Assembly (NCBI RefSeq): GCF_000381905.1
Contig: NZ_KB907247.1
Location: 68,798-132,797 of the forward strand
Origin: Paenibacillus fonticola DSM 21315
GTDB taxonomy: Bacteria; Bacillota; Bacilli; Paenibacillales; Paenibacillaceae
DNA length: 64,000 bases
Reading direction: 5' to 3'
Positions within the stretch are counted from its first letter, which is position 1; the number at the start of each line of letters is the position of its first letter. Below, piece after piece: positions 9,062 to 17,022 of the stretch. The position numbers were made by a program, and so were the translations under genes. The notes under the pieces were generated by a model. It was not told where the DNA came from and did no database searches. It was given only the letters and a program-made list of their open reading frames with translations.

Positions 9062-9200
9062 GAGACTGCTGGATTGCAAAATTTATCTCTGCAACGCTGA
9101 ATCCGTCGGCAGAAAGTTATCCGCGCAGCGTTCGTATTGCGTGCTCAAATCCGCCAGCAGATAAATGATCAGAGCACGATCGTAACAGTCGGCAGTAAAT

Positions 9201-9434
9201 TTATCTGCGGATGTTCGTGTCCGTCAACAGGTAATCCTGATCGCTATCCAGCACGGTAAGCTTGTTTTTACAACATGGAAAAACAAGCAGTTTCTTCTTG
9301 CCTTCGCGAACGCTTTGCACTTCGCCGGGCTTCATGGACAGGAGAACATTTTCCTGCCCGCAAAAAGGACACTTTGGCGCGTAAACATCGCCCATAACAA
9401 TATCATAAGGAAGCGATTTTTCAAAAGGAATCAT
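9201..9434 (-). CDS. Small zinc-ribbon-like protein, 77 aa
   Basis: A 77-aa protein with CPFC (residues 22-25) and a second cysteine pair FPCC, suggesting a zinc ribbon. The C-terminus is rich in aspartate (VLDSDQDYLLTDTN). Its ATG overlaps the stop codon of the upstream yycC gene (ATGA), so the two are translationally coupled. I do not recognise a characterised family. Confidence 0.7.
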   Translation of the reverse strand: MIPFEKSLPYDIVMGDVYAPKCPFCGQENVLLSMKPGEVQSVREGKKKLLVFPCCKNKLTVLDSDQDYLLTDTNIRR

Positions 9435-9619
9435 GAGGACGTATCCTCTTCATTCGAAGGCGAGTGCTCTGCCGTTGGATCCTTCGCTTCTTCTTTAGCG
9501 ATTTCCGCAATTTTCTGCAGTAAAATATGTTGCGGCATATGCATAAGGTGCTCAAGGGGCACCTTTAGTTTTTGGGCCAGCTTTATGGCAGTATCCGGTG
9601 AGACTTGCAGTGGTTTCAT
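9431..9619 (-). CDS. yycC: YycC family protein
   Basis: This 62-aa protein matches the short YycC family of Bacillota (function unknown): LQVSPDTAIKLAQKL and the signature VPLEHLMHMPQHILLQKI. The C-terminal 20 residues are acidic and low complexity. The start at 9619 follows GGAGGGG by five bases and is clearly better than upstream in-frame codons. It is divergent from the M3 peptidase gene and overlaps the next gene by four bases. Confidence 0.85.
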   Translation of the reverse strand: MKPLQVSPDTAIKLAQKLKVPLEHLMHMPQHILLQKIAEIAKEEAKDPTAEHSPSNEEDTSS

Positions 9620-9708
9620 ATGATCCCCTCCTGTTGATCTGGTTTCTATAATATACACTTTTAACACCAATTGCATCAACAATGGAAAAAGGAAAGGATG
9701 CGTATTTA

Positions 9709-11511
9709 ATGACACAATTAACAGATCCGGTACAAATAACTTGGGAACTGGAATCTATTTTTCCAGGAGGCTCCTCTTCAGATAAGTTTGATAAATTTCT
9801 CAGCCAATTGGAAGAGGATATTGCAGCGATGCACCAGGATTTACAGGAACGGAACGCACCTCTGGCTTTGGAAGAGACTGCTCACCTCGATAAGCTTATT
9901 GACGGATTGCAAAACGCAGCTGGAAAAATTATCGAAGCGGACAGCTTTGTCGCTTGCTTAACGGCTCAAAATCAGCATGATAAAAAAGCTGTGCAGCTCT
10001 CCGGGAAAGTAACTACGATCCGTGCGGCTTATGAAAATACGATGACATTATTTCAAAATGTGCTGCGCAATACGGAAGATGATTTGTGGGAAGCCTGGAT
10101 GGCTCGCGGTGAAATTGCTCCAATCTCCTACGTGCTCAGCGAGAAGCGTGAAATTGCCCGGGAGAAGCTGGCGCCAGAGTTGGAGAGCTTGGCGTCCGAT
10201 CTTGCTATTGACGGCTATCATGGCTGGGGACAGCATTATGATACGATCGTGTCAAAGGTGGCCGTTCCTTTTAAAGAAGGAGACGGCAAACTGGCATCAT
10301 TATCTGTAGGCCAGGCCGCGAACAAGCTGAATGACGACGACCGGGCAGTTCGTGAAGCGACGTTTGCAAACTGGGAGCGGGCGTGGAGCGGGGTTGCTGA
10401 TTACTGTGCAGATACGCTGAATCGGCTGGCGGGCTTCCGGCTTAAGCTTTATGAAAGAAGAGGCTGGGATGACATTCTCAAGGAGCCGCTGATGATCAAC
10501 CGGATGTCTCGTGAAACGCTGGACATGATGTGGCGGGTCATTGAGGAAAATAAACCAGTCTTCGTCAAATATATGAACCGGAAGGCCGAACTGATGGGAT
10601 TGGATCAGCTAAGCTGGAGCGATGTGGATGCTCCGCTCGGGCAATCCGCAGGCAAAATTTCTTACGAGGACGCTGCGAATGAGATTGTAAAGCAGTTCCG
10701 CAGCTTTAGTCCAAAGCTGGCCGAGTTTTCGGTAGAGGCTTTCAACCGGCGCTGGATTGAAGCGGAGGACCGTCCAGGCAAACGTCCAGGAGGCTTCTGT
10801 ACCTCGCTGCCGGTAAGCAAGCAGACGCGAATCTTTATGACGTATGGCGGAACGGTATCTAACGTATCTACGCTGGCACATGAGCTAGGACACGCCTATC
10901 ACCAATATTTGATGGAAGAATTGCCGCAATTCAATCAGGACTATGCGATGAATGTCGCGGAGACGGCTTCAACCTTTGCGGAAATGATTGTGGCGGACGC
11001 GCTCGTGAAGAACGCAGCGGACGAGAAGCTGAAGCTGAGCCTGCTGGCGGACAAAATCGGCAGCAGTATCAGTTTCTTTATGAATATTCACGCTCGCTTC
11101 CTGTTCGAAACCCGGTTCTACGAGAAGAGAAAGCAGGGCGTACTGAGTGCGGATGAATTGTCTGCTTTGATGGAAGAAGCACAGCGTGAGGCCTATCATG
11201 GCGCACTGGCTTCTTATCACCCTCATTTCTGGGCTTCCAAGCTGCACTTCTATATTACGGACGTACCGTTCTATAACTTCCCTTATACGTTCGGCTACAT
11301 GTTCAGTACAGGACTGTATGCAAGGGCGCAGCGTGAGGGAGAGAGATTCGCGGCAAAATATGATGCTTTGCTGCAGGATACGGGACGAATGACCGTGGAG
11401 GAGCTCGCGAGCAAGCATCTTGACGTCGATTTGACGAAGCCGGATTTTTGGCGTGAAGCGATGTCTGTCGCAGTAGCGGATGTACAATTGTTCCTGGAGC
11501 TGACGCAGTAA
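9709..11511 (+). CDS. pepF: M3 family oligoendopeptidase (PepF-like)
   Basis: This 600-aa cytosolic zinc metallopeptidase of family M3 cuts short peptides, in recycling of imported or signal peptides. The catalytic HELGH motif is at residues 391-395 (LAHELGHAYHQ), with the downstream Glu ligand in VAETASTFAEMI. The N-terminal DPVQITWELESIFPGGSSS is typical of the clade-3 PepF group. The start at 9709 follows GGAAAGG by 11 bases; an in-frame ATG at 9682 has no site. Single gene with a large intergenic region downstream. Confidence 0.95.
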   Translation: MTQLTDPVQITWELESIFPGGSSSDKFDKFLSQLEEDIAAMHQDLQERNAPLALEETAHLDKLIDGLQNAAGKIIEADSFVACLTAQNQHDKKAVQLSGKVTTIRAAYENTMTLFQNVLRNTEDDLWEAWMARGEIAPISYVLSEKREIAREKLAPELESLASDLAIDGYHGWGQHYDTIVSKVAVPFKEGDGKLASLSVGQAANKLNDDDRAVREATFANWERAWSGVADYCADTLNRLAGFRLKLYERRGWDDILKEPLMINRMSRETLDMMWRVIEENKPVFVKYMNRKAELMGLDQLSWSDVDAPLGQSAGKISYEDAANEIVKQFRSFSPKLAEFSVEAFNRRWIEAEDRPGKRPGGFCTSLPVSKQTRIFMTYGGTVSNVSTLAHELGHAYHQYLMEELPQFNQDYAMNVAETASTFAEMIVADALVKNAADEKLKLSLLADKIGSSISFFMNIHARFLFETRFYEKRKQGVLSADELSALMEEAQREAYHGALASYHPHFWASKLHFYITDVPFYNFPYTFGYMFSTGLYARAQREGERFAAKYDALLQDTGRMTVEELASKHLDVDLTKPDFWREAMSVAVADVQLFLELTQ

Positions 11512-11538
11512 GCAGTGGGATTCGGCAGAATAATTTTA

Positions 11539-11606
11539 TTGACCGTCTAGTTGACCATCTAGTTGACTGCTAATTTGATCGTCAGTTGATCGGCATTTGA
11601 TCGTCT
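11539..11606. repeat. Degenerate 11-12 bp tandem repeat, six units
   Basis: Six consecutive units start with TTGA: TTGACCGTCTAG, TTGACCATCTAG, TTGACTGCTAAT, TTGATCGTCAG, TTGATCGGCAT and TTGATCGTCT. It lies 28 bases after the pepF stop. Confidence 0.75.
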
Positions 11607-11881
11607 TTGGGTAAAAAGAACTAATTTTCACTGCCCGGTTCGATTTCAAATTGGTGGTACATGCAAATTATGTCACGCAGGCGACTTGTTTGAAAAGTAT
11701 TGCACGGCGGAGGGAGACGCATAGTTCTACTCTGCCGTACAATACAAAACAGCTCCAGAAAGCTTGATTTTACAAGGAGAAATCATTGTCGTAAAAGTAT
11801 ATATTTTGGCGAATAATAAGTTTTGCAGATGTTGAAAATATTATAGATGTAGTAATAAATAACCATTTTTGTTTTATATTG

Positions 11882-11910
11882 TTGATAGGTGAATGATATT
11901 GGAATATAAT
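11882..11910 (+). promoter_or_regulatory. SigA-type promoter for the 136-aa gene
   Basis: TTGATA, a 17-base spacer and TATAAT. The predicted leader carries a hairpin (GAGTC..CCCTATATAGGG..GACTC, about 11911-11936) just before the ribosome-binding site. Confidence 0.75.
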
Positions 11911-11957
11911 GAGTCGTAAGCCCTATATAGGGACTCATATGGGAAGGGAGGGTGGAT

Positions 11958-12368
11958 ATGCTGAAGACGGACCAGCTTTCACTTGCCAGGCAGGTTGATA
12001 TGGTGTTTAAGGAGCTTGAAGTAGAACTATCCGGCATGACGTCGGGAACTGTATTCATTCAAATTCGCAACAATGCCATTGGAAAATTCGGTATCCGCCA
12101 TAATCCGATAGCAGGTCGTAACGGACAGTTGTCTGAGGAGGATAGAGGATTATCGCATCAGCAATTGAAATCGTTCAAAGCGATGGCCATCGAAGCGCTG
12201 AAATTCAAACGTTATTGGACGCATGGCGAGATTAGCTACGAATTTGCCTTACGGCAGGAGACCATCATAGTTGATGCTATTTTGGAGTCTAATTACAATA
12301 TGGCGAATTTGATGATACAACGCTATTCACGGAAGGATTCAGCCAGTACATATCATGATATTTCATAA
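11958..12368 (+). CDS. Uncharacterised 136-aa protein
   Basis: A soluble protein of 136 residues with no signal peptide or membrane segment. Visible features: an N-terminal helix (LARQVDMVFKELEVELS), a beta-rich centre (GTVFIQIRNNAIGKFGIRHNPI) and helical C-terminal parts (LKSFKAMAIEALKFKRYWTHGEISYEFALRQ). ATG at 11958 follows GGGAGGG by five bases; the in-frame GTG at 11952 overlaps that site. I have seen similar Paenibacillus proteins labelled methyltransferase, but no SAM-binding motif is visible, so I leave function open. Confidence 0.7.
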   Translation: MLKTDQLSLARQVDMVFKELEVELSGMTSGTVFIQIRNNAIGKFGIRHNPIAGRNGQLSEEDRGLSHQQLKSFKAMAIEALKFKRYWTHGEISYEFALRQETIIVDAILESNYNMANLMIQRYSRKDSASTYHDIS

Positions 12369-12381
12369 TTTTATAACAAAA

Positions 12382-12414
12382 GACAGGCGACCTGCTTTTG
12401 GCAGACCGCCTGTC
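12382..12414. terminator. Bidirectional hairpin between convergent genes
   Basis: GACAGGCG / CGCCTGTC eight-base stem with further inner CTGC/GCAG pairing, located between the convergent 136-aa gene and the SASP gene. Confidence 0.65.
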
Positions 12415-12438
12415 CACTTATCGTTTAGAAAATCGAAG

Positions 12439-12660
12439 TTACTGGTTAGAACGACCCGACAATTGCTGCTCCGCTATTTGAACTAGACGTTTAGTAATGT
12501 ACCCCCCGAGAGAACCTGTTTCGCGGGAAGTATAGTTACCGTAGTAACCGTCTTGTGGAATTTGAACGCCCAGCTCTTGTGCAGCTTCATATTTCAGCTG
12601 CTGCAATGCAGCGTTCGCTTGAGGAACGACAAGGTTGTTGGAACGGCTTCCATTTGCCAT
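12439..12660 (-). CDS. Alpha/beta-type small acid-soluble spore protein
   Basis: SASPs coat and protect spore DNA from UV and heat, and are degraded at germination by the GPR protease. The 73-aa protein has both family signatures: KYEAAQELGV, including the GPR cleavage site after the Glu, and SLGGYITKRLVQIAEQQ. The ATG at 12660 follows AAGGAGG by eight bases; the in-frame GTG at 12669 lies inside the ribosome-binding site. Expected to be forespore-specific (SigG). Confidence 0.93.
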   Translation of the reverse strand: MANGSRSNNLVVPQANAALQQLKYEAAQELGVQIPQDGYYGNYTSRETGSLGGYITKRLVQIAEQQLSGRSNQ

Positions 12661-12847
12661 GTTTGTCACCTCCTTTGCCTTTGTGAAGTTAGTATGGATT
12701 TTGTGAGCTAAAATATGCAGTCTTATTTCCTTCTATATGATTGGTAATTATTGCATTGCAAAATTAATGAAATTCTGCGCAACAGAGCGGAATTTTAACT
12801 TATATATCGCAAAAAAATATCGCAATAAACAATGTAACATCTACGAA

Positions 12848-13060
12848 AACAACCACGTGAACAACCACGAAAACAACCACGAAAACAAACGCGCAAACAA
12901 ACGCGCAAACAACCATGTGAACCAACACGCAGAACAACGACGACGAAAACAACCGCGGAATCAACACCAGAACAACGACGACGAAAACCGACCATGCAAA
13001 CCAACAACGTAACCGAGAACGTAACCAACAACGTAACAAACAACGTGAAAAAGACGCAAA
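12848..13060. repeat. AC-rich, T-poor 12-bp-period repeat
   Basis: Degenerate units of about 12 bases such as AACAACCACGAA and AACAAACGCGCA run for over 200 bp, drifting to AACCAACAACGT at the right end. Only about nine T residues occur on the plus strand across roughly 230 bases. A plus-strand frame through it would encode an Asn/His/Arg-rich peptide, but its ATG (12737) has no ribosome-binding site. Confidence 0.75.
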
Positions 13061-13077
13061 ACACCACGCAAAAGAAC

Positions 13078-13109
13078 ACAAAAAAAGCAACTCTCAAAAG
13101 AGAATTGCT
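13078..13109 (-). terminator. Minus-strand terminator
   Basis: On the minus strand, AGCAATTCTC and GAGAGTTGCT (one mismatch) pair across a TTTT loop and are followed by a T-run. It lies about 230 bp after the aldose epimerase stop, past the 43-bp repeats, which would place those repeats in that gene's 3' untranslated RNA. Confidence 0.8.
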
Positions 13110-13127
13110 CGCTAAACTTATTTGCAG

Positions 13128-13330
13128 CCATTTACTGTACTGATCATGTTGACAGTAACCACGCTGGTAGTGATTTGCTGTACTGATCATGTTGACAGTA
13201 ACCATGCTGGTAGTGATTTGCTGTACTGATCATGCTGACAGTAATCATACTGGTAGTGATTTGCTGTACTGATCATGCCGACAATGATCAATGCGGTAGT
13301 AATCTGCTGCACTGACCATGCCGACACATA
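13128..13330. repeat. 43-bp tandem repeat, about 4.7 copies
   Basis: The word CTGTAC(T)GATCATG recurs at 13135, 13178, 13221, 13264 and (as CTGCACTGACCATG) 13307, exactly 43 bases apart each time. Left copies are nearly identical; the right ones diverge. Each unit contains CTGT...ACAG around GATCATG, allowing a small hairpin. Confidence 0.9.
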
Positions 13331-13338
13331 TCCATTCC

Positions 13339-14313
13339 TTAGGTTGTTTGCGGATAAATCATTTTCAGCTGTAAATTCAGCTCTAACGACTGTCCAGGCT
13401 GCAGTTCAATAAGTCCCGTCAACTCGTTGGCCAAGCCTGAGTTAGGGGCATCTGGAAGCCATGTGTACGGTTCGATGCACAGAAACTGCTCAGCCTCTCC
13501 CTTTGTATACAGCACCCAATGCTTGAAATAGGCTTGGTCAGCGGAGTAGACAAGGCCGTAACCGTCATCGTGGAGCAACGTTGCCTGTGCAGGATGATCT
13601 CCGATTTGCAGCATCGTATCAAAGTTCCTGCCTTGCATGTTCAGGCCTGTGTTTAATTGTTCAAGCTCTCCAAGTGGTGCAATTTCACCGGTAGTGATCA
13701 GCTCTTCGTCCAGCTTATACATTCCGGTGACTGGGAGTGTAAGCGTCCATTTGCTTGGCTCGCCGTCCAACAGAAACCAGGTGTGCAGACCAAGACCGAA
13801 AGGGGCGGGACGATCACCGAGATGACTGATCTTGAACGTTTGGCTAAGTTCGGCTCCCTGGAGACGTAAAGTCATTTCAATCTTCAGCGGTTCAGGATAT
13901 TGCCGGATCCAGTTTGGATCCTCTGAAGTGACGAACTCCGTTGTAATTGTACAACCCTCATCATCTTCTTCAATATCGCTGACACACCAGGCCTGCGTCC
14001 GGTGAAGTCCGTGGATATGGTTGTCGTTAGCTGTATTGCGGTCAAACAGATATTCTTGTCCGGCATAAGTAAATTGGCCTCTGCGAATCCGCCCAGGCGG
14101 AATGAGCAGGGGAATTCCAAAGTGGTAAGGCTTCTGCAGGTAGAAATCGAGCTCGCTTTCTTCAGGGCTGCGAAGTACATCGCGTTGCTGGATATGATCC
14201 CGTATGGCGATCACATTATTGCCTAGGCGGGGCAGCAGCGTGACATCAAGTTCACGGCTATGTAACGTATAAGTATCGTAACCGTTCCATTGCCCTTTGG
14301 TCACTTTTTTCAT
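13339..14313 (-). CDS. Aldose 1-epimerase family protein
   Basis: A 324-aa protein of the aldose 1-epimerase (GalM/YihR-like) fold, which interconverts sugar anomers. Recognisable segments are VTLLPRLGNNVIAIRD, NDNHIHGLHRTQAW with the conserved His residues, the centre FGLGLHTWF, and the late acidic IEPYTWLPDAPN motif containing the catalytic-base Glu region. The start at 14313 follows AAAAGGAG by seven bases. Substrate unknown; it may be a hexose-6-phosphate-type epimerase. Single gene with a long repetitive 3' region. Confidence 0.85.
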   Translation of the reverse strand: MKKVTKGQWNGYDTYTLHSRELDVTLLPRLGNNVIAIRDHIQQRDVLRSPEESELDFYLQKPYHFGIPLLIPPGRIRRGQFTYAGQEYLFDRNTANDNHIHGLHRTQAWCVSDIEEDDEGCTITTEFVTSEDPNWIRQYPEPLKIEMTLRLQGAELSQTFKISHLGDRPAPFGLGLHTWFLLDGEPSKWTLTLPVTGMYKLDEELITTGEIAPLGELEQLNTGLNMQGRNFDTMLQIGDHPAQATLLHDDGYGLVYSADQAYFKHWVLYTKGEAEQFLCIEPYTWLPDAPNSGLANELTGLIELQPGQSLELNLQLKMIYPQTT

Positions 14314-14398
14314 ATCGATGCTCCTTTTCCCACTAAATAATCGAAAATGAATAACTAGACATATCATAACACTTTTTCTTAGGGACGAAAAACGTAAG

Positions 14399-14428
14399 TT
14401 GACATAGCAATTCGCTGCCAGGTATGAT
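14399..14428 (+). promoter_or_regulatory. SigA promoter of the T-box/trpS transcript
   Basis: TTGACA, an 18-base spacer and TATGAT, immediately ahead of the T-box leader. Confidence 0.8.
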
Positions 14429-14439
14429 TGGACATATAA

Positions 14440-14723
14440 ATTTAACAAAAATGAATGCGATGACAGGGATAAGTAAGCGAAGCGGACTTCTGCTGCAGAA
14501 AGCTGGTGGTTGATGCGAACCAGTGAAGTTGCTTAGGCCGAATGGACCCTGGAGCGCCGAGCCTAACAGATAGACCAGGATCTATCTTAGTATGCCGGCC
14601 GGCCGGTTCCACGTTACGGAGCATAAAGGCTAGATGACAGTGTTTACGAAAATACCGTGCAATCTGGGCGAATAAGGGTGGCACCACGGTCTCACGTCCC
14701 TTTCGGGCGTGGGATTTTTTTGC
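14440..14723 (+). ncRNA. T-box leader with Trp (UGG) specifier
   Basis: The conserved T-box sequence AGGGTGGCACCACGG is at 14675-14689. It is followed by a GC-rich hairpin (CTCACGTCCC / GGGCGTGGGA) and a T-run, the terminator at 14691-14723. Stem I lies at about 14455-14560, and the specifier loop context GAATGGACC places a UGG (Trp) codon at 14543-14545. Uncharged tRNA-Trp would bind and prevent termination. The only downstream plus-strand gene is trpS, which begins about 1.1 kb after the terminator. Confidence 0.9.
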
Positions 14724-14809
14724 GTTACCTTGCATTTTTTTGCGTTACTTTGCATTGGTGTATCGATAGTTGTTGGGTTGTCGCGTTGTTGCATCACCTG
14801 CTATGTTAG

Positions 14810-15356
14810 TGCTTGTTGTATGATTTTTCATACACATGCCAGGATCTGGCCGCTAAGCGAGTGTTTGTGTATGATTTTTCATATACAATGCCATCATCTG
14901 GCCGCTAAGCGAGTGCTTGTGTATGATTTTTCATATACAATGCCATCATCTGGCCGCTAAGCGAGTGTTTGTGTATGATTTTTCAAACACAATGCCATCA
15001 TCTGGCCGCTAAGCGAGTGCTTGTGTATGATTTTTCAAACACAATGCCATCATCTGGCCGCTAAGCGAGTGGATTATGTATGATTTTTCAAACACAATGC
15101 CATCATCTGGCCGCTAAGCGAGTGCTTGTGTATGATTTTTCAAACACAATGCCATCATCTGGCCGCTAAGCGAGTGTTTGTGTATGATTTTTCAAACACA
15201 ATGCCATCATCTGGCCGCTAAGTGAGTGTTTGTGTATGATTTTTCATACACAATGCCAGCATCCGGCCCTATGTGAGTGATTATGTATGATTTTTCATAT
15301 ACAATGCCAGCATCCGGCCCTATGTGAGTGATTATGTATGATTTCTCATACAAATT
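14810..15356. repeat. 52-bp tandem repeat array, 11 copies, hairpin-forming
   Basis: TATGATTTxTC recurs at 14819, 14870, 14922, 14974, 15026, 15079, 15131, 15183, 15235, 15286 and 15337, spaced 51-53 bases. The unit continues CAATGCCATCATCTGGCC, then GCTAAGCGAGTG. The end units carry GTATGA/TCATAC arms. Middle units carry TGTTTG/CAAACA or related arms, so several arm changes are compensated and a hairpin is kept. No spacers, so not CRISPR. Confidence 0.9.
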
Positions 15357-15810
15357 CACGCTCACTACACGCTGGACTGATCGACTGTTTAGCTTAGCGG
15401 CAGTTGACGACGATCGGCTTCTTAGCTTAGCAGCAGACGATCGGACGTCCGGATCGTCACAGCGCGCAAAGAGCAGGTAATAAGCCTGCGGCGTGCTTAC
15501 ATCGGCATTTCCAGCAGCGGATACCAGTTTTGCCCGGTTTACATTAAGTTAAGGCTTATTCGCAAAGGCTTATTCGCAGAATTCAAAGCTGCGAAAATTT
15601 CGCTACTAAGCAAAAAGTTGCCTTACTAAACAAGAAATAAGCAGGAAAATTTACGTTACTAAGCAAAGCGAGCTGCGCAAATGTAGTTACTAAGCAAAGC
15701 GAGCTGCGCAAACTGCGCAAATAAAGTTACTAAGCAAGCAAAGCTTAATCCATCTCTAAAAAGCAAGCAAAGCTTAATCAATGTCTAAAAAAATCAGGAG
15801 GATGATAATT

Positions 15811-16794
15811 ATGAAAAAAGTTCTTTCCGGCATCCAGCCTAGCGGTAAATTAACGTTAGGAAATTATATCGGTGCCCTTAGAAATTTCGTCAAGCTGCAG
15901 CATGATTATGCGTGTAATTTTATGGTGGTCGATCTGCACGCTATTACCGTGTCCCAGGAGCCTGCAGCTTTGCGGGAGCAATCTGAAGCGGTTGCCGCAT
16001 TGTTCGTAGCTGCTGGTATCGATCCGTCTAAGGCCAACGTGTACATGCAGTCCCATGTGCTTCAGCATGCGCAATTGGGCTGGATCCTGACAACGCTCAC
16101 CTCCATGGGCGAGCTTGAGCGAATGACTCAATTTAAGGACAAGGCTGAAGGCAAGGAGTCGGTAGGTGCGGGACTCTTCGTCTACCCCTCTTTAATGGCA
16201 GCGGATATTCTTGTATATAATGCTGACTTGGTGCCCGTAGGCGAGGACCAGAAGCAGCATTTGGAGCTGACCCGCGATTTAGCCGGACGATTTAATTCCC
16301 GCTACGGGGAATACTTTACGATCCCCGAGCCTTATATTCCAGAGGTCGGAGCTCGTATTATGTCGCTGGATGATGCTTCTAAGAAGATGAGCAAGAGCAA
16401 TCCCAACCCGGGAAGCTACATCTCCCTTCTGGATACGCCGGCAGATATCCGTAAGAAGATTAGCCGCGCGACGACAGATTCAGGCAGTGAAGTAAGATTT
16501 GATCCGGTGAACAAGCCGGAAGTAAGCAACCTGATTACGATTTACAGCCAGTGTGCGGAAATTTCTGTGAATGAAGTAGAACGGCTGTATGAAGGCAAAA
16601 TGTACGGAGCATTCAAAAAGGATTTAGCCGAGGTTGTCTTGGGAGTCATTGAGCCTTTGCAGCAGCGATACCGGGAAATCCGCGAGTCGGGCGAAATATT
16701 CGATATTTTGTCCCTGGGGGCAGAGAGAGCGGCCGAGACGGCGGAGCAAACACTTGCCGATGTTCAACGGATGATGGGGTTTATAACCAAATAA
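15811..16794 (+). CDS. trpS: Tryptophanyl-tRNA synthetase
   Basis: TrpS (327 aa) charges tRNA-Trp. It is a class I synthetase with the HIGH-equivalent TLGNYIG at residues 16-22, the GEDQKQHLELTRD substrate region and the KMSKS loop in KKMSKSNPN. Length matches the 330-aa B. subtilis enzyme. ATG at 15811 follows AGGAGGA by eight bases; an in-frame ATG at 15781 is less likely. Regulation by the upstream Trp T-box is expected, but the leader would be unusually long because of the intervening repeats. Confidence 0.96.
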   Translation: MKKVLSGIQPSGKLTLGNYIGALRNFVKLQHDYACNFMVVDLHAITVSQEPAALREQSEAVAALFVAAGIDPSKANVYMQSHVLQHAQLGWILTTLTSMGELERMTQFKDKAEGKESVGAGLFVYPSLMAADILVYNADLVPVGEDQKQHLELTRDLAGRFNSRYGEYFTIPEPYIPEVGARIMSLDDASKKMSKSNPNPGSYISLLDTPADIRKKISRATTDSGSEVRFDPVNKPEVSNLITIYSQCAEISVNEVERLYEGKMYGAFKKDLAEVVLGVIEPLQQRYREIRESGEIFDILSLGAERAAETAEQTLADVQRMMGFITK

Positions 16795-16835
16795 GCTGCT
16801 GAATATAACTGAATAAATTAGTGAATAAGTTTGGA

Positions 16836-16868
16836 AGCCCGGGATAAGGAAATCCGGGTTTTCTTCTT
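16836..16868 (+). terminator. trpS terminator
   Basis: CCCGG(G)AT / ATCCGGG stem followed by TTTTCTTCTTGT. Confidence 0.7.
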
Positions 16869-16911
16869 GTCGTCACTGAATTGTCATAATAACTTGGTCA
16901 ATATGTAACGA

Positions 16912-16941
16912 TTGTCAGAGACTTCGTGGATTTGATATGAT
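16912..16941 (+). promoter_or_regulatory. SigA-type promoter for ctaB
   Basis: TTGTCA, an 18-base spacer and TATGAT, about 80 bases before the ctaB start. Confidence 0.6.
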
Positions 16942-17022
16942 AAAGTTTATAGCGAGAAAGCTTTTATTTCGAAAATTAATTAAAATTTATATATATTTTA
17001 GCATAGGAGGAAGATATAACGC

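Larger units (their letters stand above)
11512..11957. other. Intergenic region with short tandem repeats and a promoter
   Basis: No convincing coding sequence. It holds the short repeat at 11539-11606, an imperfect inverted repeat near 11702-11743 (TGCACGGC / GCCGTACA) that may end pepF transcription, and the promoter at 11882-11910. Confidence 0.6.
12661..13338. other. Repeat-rich intergenic region between SASP and aldose epimerase genes
   Basis: This 678-bp gap between two minus-strand genes holds an AC-rich 12-bp-period repeat (12848-13060), a minus-strand terminator (13078-13109) and a 43-bp tandem repeat (13128-13330). Open frames here follow from the repeats and lack ribosome-binding sites. 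Confidence 0.7.
14314..15810. other. 1.5-kb non-coding region ahead of trpS
   Basis: From left to right it contains a SigA promoter, a Trp T-box leader with terminator, an 11-copy 52-bp repeat array and smaller repeats (CTTATTCGCA twice near 15557-15580; a 27-base GTTACTAAGCAAAG unit at about 15655 and 15686; AAGCAAGCAAAGCTTAATC near 15733 and 15761). No supported gene lies between the T-box and trpS. Confidence 0.8.

Noticed and set aside
12737..13012. Plus-strand frame of 91 aa, Asn/His/Arg-rich
   Set aside because: No ribosome-binding site before the ATG; periodic low-complexity DNA explains it. Kept only as a repeat.
12795..13205. Minus-strand frame of 136 aa across the AC-rich and 43-bp repeats
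   Set aside because: It is made of the repeat DNA, is extremely Val/Phe/Cys-rich and has no ribosome-binding site.
13128..13330. CRISPR array (43-bp repeat)
   Set aside because: Period equals the repeat length; no spacers.
14709..14960. Plus-strand frame of 83 aa after the T-box
   Set aside because: It starts in the terminator T-run and runs into the 52-bp repeats; no ribosome-binding site.
14810..15356. CRISPR array
   Set aside because: The 52-bp units are contiguous with no unique spacers and no cas genes are nearby.
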